From: Methylobacterium sp. W2
Lineage (GTDB): Bacteria; Pseudomonadota; Alphaproteobacteria; Rhizobiales; Beijerinckiaceae
Length of the DNA: 64,000 nucleotides
Assembly: GCF_020662345.1 (NCBI RefSeq)
Contig: NZ_VMOA01000032.1
Location: forward strand, 1-64,000
Reading direction: 5' to 3'
The position numbers and the translations under genes are program-made. The notes under the pieces were generated by a model that was given only the letters and a program-made list of their open reading frames with translations, was not told where the DNA came from and ran no database searches. Position 1 is the stretch's first letter; every line of letters begins with the position of its first letter. Shown here piece after piece: positions 36,035-44,357 of the stretch.

Positions 36035-37078
36035 CTATTCCCGGCCCGGTCCGACGTTGTCGGCGGCGAAGGCGTCCCGGCCGCCGAGGGGTTTCGGACG
36101 TCCCTCCGTGCTGTCGCGGGCGGTCTGGCGTTCCATCTCCGAATTGATCTCGGCGCCGAGCAGGACCACCACGATCGAGAGCCACATCCACGACATCAAA
36201 CCGATGCCGGCGCCGAGCGATCCGTAGATGCGGTTGTAGCTGTCGAAGCTGGCGACGTACCAGGAGAACACCCCGGAGGTGCAGACCCAGAGAAACGCCG
36301 CCAGCGTACTGCCCCAGGTCACCCAGCGCCATTTCGCCCGGCGCCGGCTCGGGCCGTAGCGATAGATCAGCGACAGGCCCAGGCTCACCACGATCAGGAT
36401 GACGGGCCACCGCGCCACGGACAGGATGGTATCGGCCAATCCCCCGAACCCGAAGCGTTCCATAATCGCGGGAAGGACGACGACCACGCTGATCGTCAGG
36501 AGGAGAAACGCCGCGCCGCCGAGGGTGAACAGGAAGGTCGTGACGTAGAACAGGAGCAGGCTCCGATCCTCCCGCTCCCGGTAGATGACGTTGAGGGCAT
36601 CGAAGAGGGCGCTGACCCCGGAATTCGCGCTCCACAGGGCGATCAGCAGGCTGATCGTCGAGGTGAGACCGAGCGACCCGGTGCTGCGTTCGGCGATCCG
36701 CACCAACTGTTCGGACAACAGATCGAGGGCGGCAGCGGGGAGGATGTAAGTCAGAAGGCCGACATGCTGGCTGATCACGGCGGGATCGGAAAATACCCCG
36801 TAGATCGAGACCACGGCGACGAGACCGGGAAACACGGCGAGCAGGGCGAAGAAGGCGACGCCGCCAGCGGTGGTCAGCACGCGGTCCTGCGGTAGGGCCC
36901 ACAGGACGCGCCAGAGGATGTCCTTCCATCCCGCCTCCGGAATGTCGGAGGGGCGGCTCGCATCGCGGCCGCGGTCGGGCTCCCGTGCCCGCTGCCGTGC
37001 CGTCTCCAGGGCCGCTTCGTCCTGCGAACGCGTTCCCACCGAGCGCCAGTCGTCTCCCTCGTCGACGTCCTGGGCCAT
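36035..37078 (-). CDS. YihY/BrkB family inner-membrane protein
   Basis: The 347-residue protein has a charged N-terminal 50 residues and then the YihY/virulence factor BrkB domain with six helices. The signature TTAGGVAFFALLAVFPGLVA lies near residue 70, WSANSGVSALFDALNVIYRERE near 148 and YGSLGAGIGLMSWMWLS near 290. The family was once thought to be RNase BN, but that assignment was withdrawn and the function is unclear; transport or envelope roles have been proposed. The C-terminus is hydrophilic. It is a single gene, convergent with the GNAT gene. Confidence 0.88.
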   Translation of the reverse strand: MAQDVDEGDDWRSVGTRSQDEAALETARQRAREPDRGRDASRPSDIPEAGWKDILWRVLWALPQDRVLTTAGGVAFFALLAVFPGLVAVVSIYGVFSDPAVISQHVGLLTYILPAAALDLLSEQLVRIAERSTGSLGLTSTISLLIALWSANSGVSALFDALNVIYREREDRSLLLFYVTTFLFTLGGAAFLLLTISVVVVLPAIMERFGFGGLADTILSVARWPVILIVVSLGLSLIYRYGPSRRRAKWRWVTWGSTLAAFLWVCTSGVFSWYVASFDSYNRIYGSLGAGIGLMSWMWLSIVVVLLGAEINSEMERQTARDSTEGRPKPLGGRDAFAADNVGPGRE

Positions 37079-37306
37079 GGCTACGTCTCTGTGGAGGCCG
37101 GCTGCACCTGCTCAGGCTGCAAGTGACCGACCGGCAAGCGTGAGGAGCGGACGGTCAGCCGCGATTTCAGCTTATGGCATCAGGCACGGAGGTCCATCGG
37201 CTTTCGAGAAAACCCATGCGTGGACAAACTGCTCATGGGCAGAACCAACTGATCGGGCCTGCTACGAACGCTTGTGCCGGGTCTGACGCGGATTCACGAC
37301 AGCCGC

Positions 37307-37816
37307 CTATCGCTCGGTCAGCGCCGCCTTGATGCGGTCGAGGTCGAGGGCGCGCCGTTCGGTCTGGATCTGCAGGCATTCGCCGCTGAGCGGGCCGATG
37401 ATCGAGCCGCCGGGATAGACGAGGGACGGCCAGTCGCAGGCCTTGTCGCGGAACGCGATCCAGGCCCGCTGGGCGTCGCGCAGGGAAAGGTTGGCGCTCT
37501 CGCTCATGGCGGCGCCCACATCCTTGTAGGTCCGGTTGAGCCGCGTATCCCAGGCCGCGATCTCGCGGGCGTAGCATCCGTTCATGCCCATGGTGGACGA
37601 GCCCGAACCGTCCGGCGCATCGATGCAGGGCTGGGAGACGCGCCCGATACAGGACAGGCGCGCGCCATCGTCCTTGGCGGATGCGACGCAGCGTTCGATC
37701 GCGGCGAGGTCAAACGAGGCCTGACGGCCCGTATCGGTCTGGGCGAGGGCGCCTCCGGCCGACGACAGCGCCAGCATCGCCAAGGCGGCGATGCCGTTCG
37801 AGAGACCTCGGTGCAT
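37307..37816 (-). CDS. LprI-like (DUF1311) periplasmic protein
   Basis: ATG 37816 (MHRGLSNGIAALAML) gives 169 residues with a signal peptide cleaved after ALA near 25. The longer upstream frame overlaps the TPR gene and is not family-like. The domain shows the DUF1311/lysozyme-inhibitor LprI pattern: six Cys (ERCVAS, SCIGR, PCIDA, GCYARE, ACDWPS, GECLQ), LNRTYKDVGAAM and LRDAQRAWIAFRDKAC. LprI of Mycobacterium inhibits lysozyme, but the role here is inferred only. It follows the TPR lipoprotein gene by 10 bp. Confidence 0.82.
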   Translation of the reverse strand: MHRGLSNGIAALAMLALSSAGGALAQTDTGRQASFDLAAIERCVASAKDDGARLSCIGRVSQPCIDAPDGSGSSTMGMNGCYAREIAAWDTRLNRTYKDVGAAMSESANLSLRDAQRAWIAFRDKACDWPSLVYPGGSIIGPLSGECLQIQTERRALDLDRIKAALTER

Positions 37817-37826
37817 GGTGCGAGCT

Positions 37827-38699
37827 TCAATTGAACAGCGACCCGACGCCGCCGGAGACGCGCCCCAGACCCTGCTTGGCCACCGGATTGCCCGGCTCCA
37901 GCTGGGCGGCACGCTGGTAGCTCTCCATCGCCTCCTTCTTGCGGTTCGTCTTCTCGTAGGCGAGACCGCGATAGGCCCAGGAGCTGGCGTCCTTGTTGTT
38001 GACGTTGAGGGCTGCGTTGTAGTCTTCGATCGCCTTGTCGAACTGGTTCGTGGCGATGAGGCTCTGGCCCCGGGCGGCGTAAGGGGCCGCGACGAAGGGA
38101 TTGCGGTCGATGGCGGCGTCGAAATCGCCGATGGCCTGGGTGTTCTGGCCCTGCCGCTGACGCACGAGGCCGCGGGCATGATACGCCTCGGCCGATTCCG
38201 GCGTCAGGCGGATCGCCTGGTTGAGGTCCGACATCGCCCCATCGAGATCGCCCTGGGCGCGCAGCACGTTGGCGCGGCCGATATAGGCGGGTCCGTAGTT
38301 CGGATCGGCCGAGATGGCCTTCGAGAAGTCGGCGAGCGCCGCGTCGTTGCGGCCGGTCTGGCGATAGGCCAGCGCCCGGTTGTAGTAGCCGGAGGCCGAG
38401 TTCGGGTCGATCTGCACGGCCTTCGTGAAGTCGCCGATGGCGTCGTTGAACTGGCCCGAGCGGGCATAGGCCGCGCCGCGGGTGACGTAGGCGCCGGCAT
38501 CGTTGGGATTGCGCTGGATCACCTCGGTGAGCGAGGCGATGTTGACGCTGGTGGCGCCGGTGGCATCGGTCTCGACCACGGCGAACTGGCGCGTCGCCGC
38601 AGCCCCGCCACCGCCGTAGGTCTCACACCCGGCCAAAGCCGCCGCGATCGCCACGGCCCCGACCAGACCCGCCTTCGCGCGCGGCACTACAAACGTCAT
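37827..38699 (-). CDS. TPR-repeat lipoprotein
   Basis: Start ATG 38699 (MTFVVPRAKAGLVGAV) gives 290 residues with a lipobox AALAGC at about residue 25, so it is likely membrane-anchored. About seven tetratricopeptide repeats follow from residue 65 to 275, each near 34 residues (AYVTRGAAYARSGQFNDAI, GYYNRALAYRQTGRNDAAL, AYHARGLVRQRQGQNTQAI and so on). Such proteins act as scaffolds in envelope assembly or as NlpI-like adaptors for peptidoglycan enzymes. The closely linked LprI-like gene hints at a shared periplasmic task. Confidence 0.85.
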   Translation of the reverse strand: MTFVVPRAKAGLVGAVAIAAALAGCETYGGGGAAATRQFAVVETDATGATSVNIASLTEVIQRNPNDAGAYVTRGAAYARSGQFNDAIGDFTKAVQIDPNSASGYYNRALAYRQTGRNDAALADFSKAISADPNYGPAYIGRANVLRAQGDLDGAMSDLNQAIRLTPESAEAYHARGLVRQRQGQNTQAIGDFDAAIDRNPFVAAPYAARGQSLIATNQFDKAIEDYNAALNVNNKDASSWAYRGLAYEKTNRKKEAMESYQRAAQLEPGNPVAKQGLGRVSGGVGSLFN

Positions 38700-39234
38700 T
38701 GCCCCTCTCCCCTCGGGATCGCCATGCCCCCCGAGGCACGCTCCCGTCCGCTGCAATCGATCATCCCATCCATCGTGGCGCCTCGAAGCGCTTTGGATGC
38801 CGGACAAGACGACGAGTGCCGGCACAGTCTCGCATCGCGGTGAACACGCGCTTAAAACCCGCCGGCTCACCCGCTGAAGCGGCGCGATGTGGCGAAGGTA
38901 AGGCTCGCTTCCGCGCGGGGTCGCGAAGGCCGTCCGGCGGGGCACGGGGAGGACAGACTGTGTCCGACAAGACGCAGTTTCGACGCCCTCGCCGATGGTC
39001 ACGGGGTTACCCCGCCATAGCTCGATCGGCCGTCTCGGACAGACGCCCGGTGCCCGAATCGACAATCGTGATGGGCGGTTGTCCCGCCCGCCCGGCTCCG
39101 GGCGTCGTGTGCGGATCGGCGACAGGGGACGGATCGACGGAACAGGGGCGAGCATGGCGAAGGGGTCCTTGCGGCCCTTGCCCTGCTCGACCCGGATCAG
39201 ATCGCGCTTGCCCGGCCGATACGACCGGCAAGCC
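38700..39234. other. Intergenic region upstream of the TPR lipoprotein gene
   Basis: 535 bp with no supportable gene. It must contain the promoter for the minus-strand TPR/LprI pair. Open frames present have neither ribosome sites nor recognisable domains. Nothing structured was seen. Confidence 0.35.
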
Positions 39235-39606
39235 CTATCGCGCCTTTATTTCCTGCTGAATATTTGTGATCGCGCGTTCCGAATGCTCGACCAGAATACC
39301 CTTCACGGACACAGGCGTCGCCGCCCATGCCACTGCCGCCAGGAACACCATCGCCGCGATCGCGTAGGCAAACGTTTCCATGATCCCGAGCCAGCCCAAC
39401 AGCAATGGAACGAGGCTGATGACGAATGCAGCTCCAACATTCTTCGATATGTATAGTATCGATACGAAACAAATGAGCCCCAGAGCAATAGGTTTAGCGA
39501 ATGCGACGATTGTCCGTTCCACGGCAATATCCCTCAGATAAACTACGTTTATTGGCATGCCCATCTGGAATGAGTCCTGAAACTCAGCTTCCAGCGGCGG
39601 CATCAA
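39235..39606 (-). CDS. Small hydrophobic membrane protein, unknown
   Basis: A 123-residue frame with three hydrophobic segments (about residues 40-58, 60-74 and 78-96) and a hydrophilic C-terminus (EHSERAITNIQQEIKAR). Codon third positions are less GC-rich than in neighbours, in keeping with the A+T-richer region that begins here, so it may have been acquired. Start choice is uncertain (ATG at 39606, 39603, or MGMPINVV at 39564). No family was recognised. Confidence 0.5.
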   Translation of the reverse strand: MMPPLEAEFQDSFQMGMPINVVYLRDIAVERTIVAFAKPIALGLICFVSILYISKNVGAAFVISLVPLLLGWLGIMETFAYAIAAMVFLAAVAWAATPVSVKGILVEHSERAITNIQQEIKAR

Positions 39607-40828
39607 GACAATACAATATGTTCCGTTAAATGTCTGTGAAATAAAACGTATTCATTTCGAAACCGACGGATTCACACAAGATAACAAGAGGCGTCTCAAA
39701 TTTCGTACCAGTATAGATGTACCAGCGGCTTTACCACCTCAAGGTCTCGAGTCATCGTCAGCGCCGGATAGCGCGAACCGAAGATAAAACTGGCCTAGGA
39801 ATGACCTGAATGCCTCGACGCCTCGGCCTGCCTGATCAGATCCATGACGTCTTCAGGCGATTGACTGACGTTGTCGGAGATCGGTCCTACCGTAGCTCCA
39901 GCGCTGGATTGTCAGACATACCTCAATCCGGAGCCGGCATGAGACGCCGTGACACCAATCAAGAGAAACGTATTGACGTTACATCTTGAGCAGATCTCTT
40001 CGTCAGTTTGATCTAAGCCATAAAATCATTCCTGCCTATAGCTTCTATCTGACGTTGAATTTTGTCTCGTCGTCGATTTCAGCAACGCCGCGATGATGAT
40101 GCTCGTTCGGTATTTCTTCATGCCGCGCGGATCGACGGCCCAACGACCAAGGTTGCGCAAGACTAGGCGACAATTAACCCACGAATGATCTCAATCATTC
40201 GCAACCCCATTTGAAGACCGAGAACGATTTTTACGACCACCGCGCTAATTGATGATTTCAACGACAAACTAAAAACAGCTTTTCTTCTCAACCACACCTG
40301 AAATTATAGCTGCCGACGACACACATCGACTCATCAGCGCAGCTCGCCCTTGCTTAAATATCACCATCGAACAACCAAGGATCTGTCTCAATAAAACGCA
40401 GTTTTATACCAACAAGACGGCCACTTAAGCTTAAACAACCAAATAGACATCGCACCAATCAGCAGTGACGTGTTTCAATCATCATGAATCGCGCAAGGAG
40501 CGAGCTGCGTCAGTCGCAATACCGGCATCGAGCGACGCGGGTCAATGTGCAGGAATTGTCTCTCCGTCCCAAAATCATGGTTCGGGACACCTGCGCGTGA
40601 GACGCTTAGCGTCTTCGCAGGCCATGAACGACCGACATCCCGATCACAACTTACGCAATCGAACGCAACGCAACGTACGGAAATCAATCAGGTGATCGGT
40701 TGTTGTGCGTTCTGATCATGATCACGGGATCGAATACGCTCGATGTAACAGCACGATGAGATGCGCCGCTCCGCGCAGCCGTCCGTCGCCGGCCGTGAGG
40801 TCCCATCGAGCGATATCAGGAGTTGTGC
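39607..40828. other. A+T-richer gene-free stretch of about 1.2 kb
   Basis: Sequence with visibly lower GC than the rest of the window (for example 40021-40110 and 40240-40450). All frames are broken by stops; the weak frames near 40465-40700 lack motifs. No repeats, tRNA or transposase remains were recognised. The final part carries the promoter and GGAG ribosome site of the AraC gene. It may be an old insertion scar or hold a small RNA. Confidence 0.45.
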
Positions 40829-41782
40829 GTGTCTACCGCCTCGAAGGTGCTGACGGTTGTTGAGACGACGAAGCCCGTCAAGCCTGTCCAAGCCTTCGAG
40901 TTCTGGCGAAACGCCGCGTTGAAGAATGTCGGCATCGTGGACCGGTCGGATCCCCACGAAGCGTTCTCCGCCAACCGGTTGGCCGCTCTTTCAACCCACA
41001 CGACATTGCTTCTCACGGAGAGCAGTCCGGTGAGCGTCGAGGGCGATCTGCGCCATGTTCGGCGGGCCGGCCGCGACGAGGTCGTCGTCAGCTTCTTTCT
41101 GGCGGGACACGGCTACCTCGAACAGGGCCATTGCGGTCACGTGGTCGGCGTCGGGGATATCGGCTTCCTCCGACTCGACCGCCCCTTTGCCGTGGGAGGG
41201 CTGTCGCCGTATCGGGAGATCCGTTTCAGCGTTACCAGGTCGGATTTCGAAGCACGGGTCGGGAATGCCGACGCCCTGGCCGGCCACCACATCCGCGCGA
41301 GCCCCTCCACCGAATTGCTGACGACCTACATGCACGATGTCGCGCGATCCGCCACGGGGATGTCGGAGGCCGAGGCCGGGATCGCGATCGAGGGCGCGCT
41401 TCACATCGTGCGCTCGCTCGTCGGAGGCCAGGACGATGGGGATCGGGCTTCGTCCGAGGTTCTCCGGTCCCTCGCGCGCGTGCATATCCAACGGCATTCG
41501 CACGACCCATCCTATGGACCTCAGGCGATGACCGCGGCGCTCAACGTCTCGCGCTCGAAACTCTATCGTGCCTTCGCCGACGGTGAAGAGATCGCTGCCG
41601 AGATCCGCGATGCCCGGCTGGACCGCGTCCATCGCCGGCTGACATCGGCCTTCAACGACCGCACGCCCATCAACGTCTTGATACCTGCGTGCGGCTTCAC
41701 CGATGCGCCCAGCTTCAGCAAGGCTTTCCGGCGGCGGTTCGGCATGTCGGCAAAGGACGCCCGCGCCCTTCGGCGAGGTTGA
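40829..41782 (+). CDS. AraC family transcriptional regulator
   Basis: The GTG at 40829, 7 nt after CAGGAG, is preferred over a TTG at 40823 and gives 317 residues. Residues 1-200 form an N-terminal domain of the AraC-binding-like-domain type (FEFWRNAAL, RAGRDEVVVSFFLAGHG). Residues 215-315 hold two helix-turn-helix motifs (MTAALNVSRSKLYRAF and IPACGFTDAPSFSKAFRRRFG). The effector is unknown. It is isolated, facing the A+T-rich stretch upstream and ending 7 bp from purK, with which it converges. Confidence 0.87.
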   Translation: MSTASKVLTVVETTKPVKPVQAFEFWRNAALKNVGIVDRSDPHEAFSANRLAALSTHTTLLLTESSPVSVEGDLRHVRRAGRDEVVVSFFLAGHGYLEQGHCGHVVGVGDIGFLRLDRPFAVGGLSPYREIRFSVTRSDFEARVGNADALAGHHIRASPSTELLTTYMHDVARSATGMSEAEAGIAIEGALHIVRSLVGGQDDGDRASSEVLRSLARVHIQRHSHDPSYGPQAMTAALNVSRSKLYRAFADGEEIAAEIRDARLDRVHRRLTSAFNDRTPINVLIPACGFTDAPSFSKAFRRRFGMSAKDARALRRG

Positions 41783-41789
41783 TCCGTCC

Positions 41790-42893
41790 TCACGAAGCCG
41801 GGATCACCCGCGTGACATGGCCCATCTTGCGGCCGGGCCTCGCGTCGCCCTTGCCGTAGAGATGCAGATGCGCGCCGGGTTCAGCCAGCAGGGCCTGCCA
41901 GGCGTCGATGTCGTCGCCGATCAGGTTCCGCATCTCGACGGAGGCGCCGGCGACGCGGGAGGCATCGCCCAGGGGCCAGCCGCAGACGGCGCGGACATGC
42001 TGGGCGAACTGCGACGTCACCGCCCCTTCGATGGTCCAGTGACCGGAATTGTGCACCCGCGGCGCGATCTCGTTGACGATCAGGTGCTCGCCGACCTCGT
42101 CGCGCACGAGGAACATCTCAACGGCGAGGATGCCGACATAATCCAGTGCCTCGGCGATCCGCCGGGCGATCTCCACCGCGTTCCGGGCGGTCTCGTCCGA
42201 CAGGTTCGGGGCCGGCACGCGGGTGAGGGCCAGGATGTGATCGCGGTGCTCGTTCTCGCACAGGTCGAAAGCCGCGAAGCTCCCGTTTGGGGAACGGGCC
42301 GCCACCACCGAGACCTCACGCTCGAATGGCACGAACCCTTCGAGGATGAGCGGCGCGCCGCCGAACTCGGCGAAGATCGCGTTCCGGTCGCCCTCTTCGG
42401 CAGTGCGGATGATGCGCTGGCCCTTGCCGTCGTAGCCGAAGCGCCGGGTCTTCAGCACGGCCGGCAGGCCGATCGCCTCCAGGGCGCGGGCGAGGTCGTC
42501 CGGCGTGTCGACCTGCCGGAACGGCGCGGTGGCGATTCCGAGGCCGTTGATGAAGCTTTTTTCGGAGAGCCTGTCCTGCGTCGTGGACAAGGCATCGGCG
42601 CTGGGACGAAGGGGAGCATGGCGCGCCAAGAGGTCGGCGGTCTGGCGCGGGATGTTCTCGAACTCGTAGGTCACGGCATCGACGCTCGCCGCGAAGCGGG
42701 CCAGCGCCTCGGTATCGTCGTAGGCGGCGCAGGTCGTCTCCGCCGCCACGTCGAAGGCCGGGCTCGCCGCGTCGGGTGCGTAGACATGGACCTTGAGGCC
42801 GTAATTGGCCGCGGCCAGCGCGATCATGCGGCCGAGCTGGCCACCGCCGACGATGCCGAGGGTGGAACCGGGCGCGAGGGAGATATCGGTCAC
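41790..42893 (-). CDS. purK: 5-(carboxyamino)imidazole ribonucleotide synthase
   Basis: PurK carboxylates AIR to N5-CAIR with ATP and bicarbonate in purine synthesis. The chosen GTG at 42893 overlaps the purE stop (GTGA) and starts [10 protein letters not shown], giving 367 residues; the longer frame to 42947 extends into purE. Motifs are the Rossmann-like [11 protein letters not shown] near residue 12 and the ATP-grasp residues in [28 protein letters not shown] and [14 protein letters not shown]. It forms an operon with purE. Confidence 0.94.
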   Translation of the reverse strand: MTDISLAPGSTLGIVGGGQLGRMIALAAANYGLKVHVYAPDAASPAFDVAAETTCAAYDDTEALARFAASVDAVTYEFENIPRQTADLLARHAPLRPSADALSTTQDRLSEKSFINGLGIATAPFRQVDTPDDLARALEAIGLPAVLKTRRFGYDGKGQRIIRTAEEGDRNAIFAEFGGAPLILEGFVPFEREVSVVAARSPNGSFAAFDLCENEHRDHILALTRVPAPNLSDETARNAVEIARRIAEALDYVGILAVEMFLVRDEVGEHLIVNEIAPRVHNSGHWTIEGAVTSQFAQHVRAVCGWPLGDASRVAGASVEMRNLIGDDIDAWQALLAEPGAHLHLYGKGDARPGRKMGHVTRVIPAS

Positions 42894-43396
42894 GGAATCT
42901 GTGTCTCCGGCCTTTCGGCCACGGATGCGGTCTGCGCCGCCCGCCACGCATCGAGGCGCTCGGCGAGGGCGGTGTCGGTCAGCGCCAGGACGGCGGCGGC
43001 GAGGAGGGCGGCGTTGACGGCTCCGGCCCTGCCGATGGCGAGGGTGCCCACGGGAATGCCGGCCGGCATCTGCACGATGGAGAGCAGGCTGTCCTGGCCG
43101 GACAGGGCTTTCGATTCCACCGGTACGCCGAAAACCGGCAGCGGCGTCATCGACGCGGTCATGCCGGGCAGATGCGCGGCCCCGCCGGCGCCGGCGATGA
43201 CGACCTTGTAGCCGGCCTGCTTCGCACCCTTGGCGAAGGCGACCAGGCGATCCGGCGTGCGATGGGCGGAGACGATGAACGCCTCGTGCGGCACGCCGAG
43301 GGCGTCGAGGGTGTCGGCGGCATGCTGCATGGTCGCCCAGTCCGACTGGCTTCCCATGATGATCGCGACCGGGGGCGCTCCCGCCATCGTCGTCAC
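42890..43396 (-). CDS. purE: N5-carboxyaminoimidazole ribonucleotide mutase
   Basis: The 168-residue class I PurE converts N5-CAIR to CAIR. The [10 protein letters not shown] loop near residue 16 and SAHRTPDRL near 44 (active-site His) are intact, with [13 protein letters not shown] and [14 protein letters not shown] further on. A start at 43387 (MAGAPP) would remove three residues. It is the first gene of purEK and overlaps purK by 4 bp. Confidence 0.95.
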   Translation of the reverse strand: MTTMAGAPPVAIIMGSQSDWATMQHAADTLDALGVPHEAFIVSAHRTPDRLVAFAKGAKQAGYKVVIAGAGGAAHLPGMTASMTPLPVFGVPVESKALSGQDSLLSIVQMPAGIPVGTLAIGRAGAVNAALLAAAVLALTDTALAERLDAWRAAQTASVAERPETQIP

Positions 43397-43554
43397 TTCC
43401 TTCCCGAGACGATCACGGCCGCCTGGTCCTGCACGGCCGGGTCAGGGCCAAGAACTCTCGGTGGCGCGATCCCGGGACGCATCCGGCGACCCGATCTTGC
43501 CGCATACGCGGGCGCGCGCTCGCCCGCAACCCGGCGCTCGGGTCAAGCCACCGC

Positions 43555-43773
43555 TCAGGCGATGATGTCGGGCGTGATCTGGTCCTCGATATAGGAGATC
43601 CTGTCCCGAAGGCCGAGCTTGCGGCGCTTGAGGCGCTGGATCTGCAGCTGGTCGCCGGCGACGCTGAGCTCCAGGGCGTCGATGGCCCCGTCGAGGTCGC
43701 GATGCTCCTGGCGGAGCCGCGCCAGTTCCTCGACGAATTCTGCGGTCCCGTTATCCTCGAACTCACCCGCCAT
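43555..43773 (-). CDS. YdcH-like (DUF465) small coiled-coil protein
   Basis: From ATG 43773 (MAGEFEDNGTAEFVEE) the protein has 72 residues; a longer frame to 43875 adds residues without family support. It is a helical hairpin with the conserved core LARLRQEHRDLDGAID and QIQRLKRRKLGLRDRI. Function of the family is not known. A paralogue with the same LKRRKLxL core is encoded divergently at 43995, 221 bp away. Confidence 0.82.
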   Translation of the reverse strand: MAGEFEDNGTAEFVEELARLRQEHRDLDGAIDALELSVAGDQLQIQRLKRRKLGLRDRISYIEDQITPDIIA

Positions 43774-43994
43774 CGCACCTGCAGCCCCGACACGCACCTG
43801 ACTGAAACCATGCGGCACGGGCGCTTCTGCGGCAAGGCGGTGCCCGCAATTGGCTCTGGAAGACGCTTCTTCCACGGGGGCCGGCTCCGCCGATCGTGAT
43901 TAACCAATGTTGCCCGGGGGCCGATTTCGGTTTCGACAGCCGGCTCATACTATGCCAATCTACCTGAGTCGGAACGAGACAGGAGAAACGACTC

Positions 43995-44177
43995 ATGTCG
44001 CTGCAGACGCATCTGAGCCAACTCGCCCTCAAGCACGAAGCTCTCGAGCGAGAAATCCATTCCGCGATTCAAAGCCCGTCCGAGAACGATCTACGGATCG
44101 CAGAATTGAAGCGACGCAAACTTCACCTGAAGGACGAGATCAATCGGCTTCGTGCCGATACGGACTCGGTGCATTAG
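43995..44177 (+). CDS. YdcH-like (DUF465) small coiled-coil protein
   Basis: A 60-residue protein from ATG 43995, preceded by AGGAGAA. It is almost all helical, with LSQLALKHEALEREIHSA and IAELKRRKLHLKDEINRL matching DUF465. It is divergent from its paralogue at 43555-43773. A good terminator follows at 44217. The role is unknown; family members are small, abundant proteins and may form helical bundles. Confidence 0.85.
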   Translation: MSLQTHLSQLALKHEALEREIHSAIQSPSENDLRIAELKRRKLHLKDEINRLRADTDSVH

Positions 44178-44216
44178 CCTGCTCCCCATCATTCCCCTTC
44201 CTTGACTTGACCTTTG

Positions 44217-44249
44217 CCGCCGCGCTGCCCAGCGCGGCGGTTTTCGTTT
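44217..44249 (+). terminator. Rho-independent terminator of the YdcH-like gene
   Basis: A perfect 10-bp stem (CCGCCGCGCT / AGCGCGGCGG) with loop GCCC is followed by TTTTCGTTT, 40 bp after the stop codon. Confidence 0.88.
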
Positions 44250-44357
44250 GTATCGCCATCCCGTGTCTCGTCTTGCCTTGTGTGGTCTTACGCAGGTTGG
44301 GCTACAGTCCCTCGAGACGCCGGCATCTTCAGACCGGCCGCCCGGGGACGAACCGCC

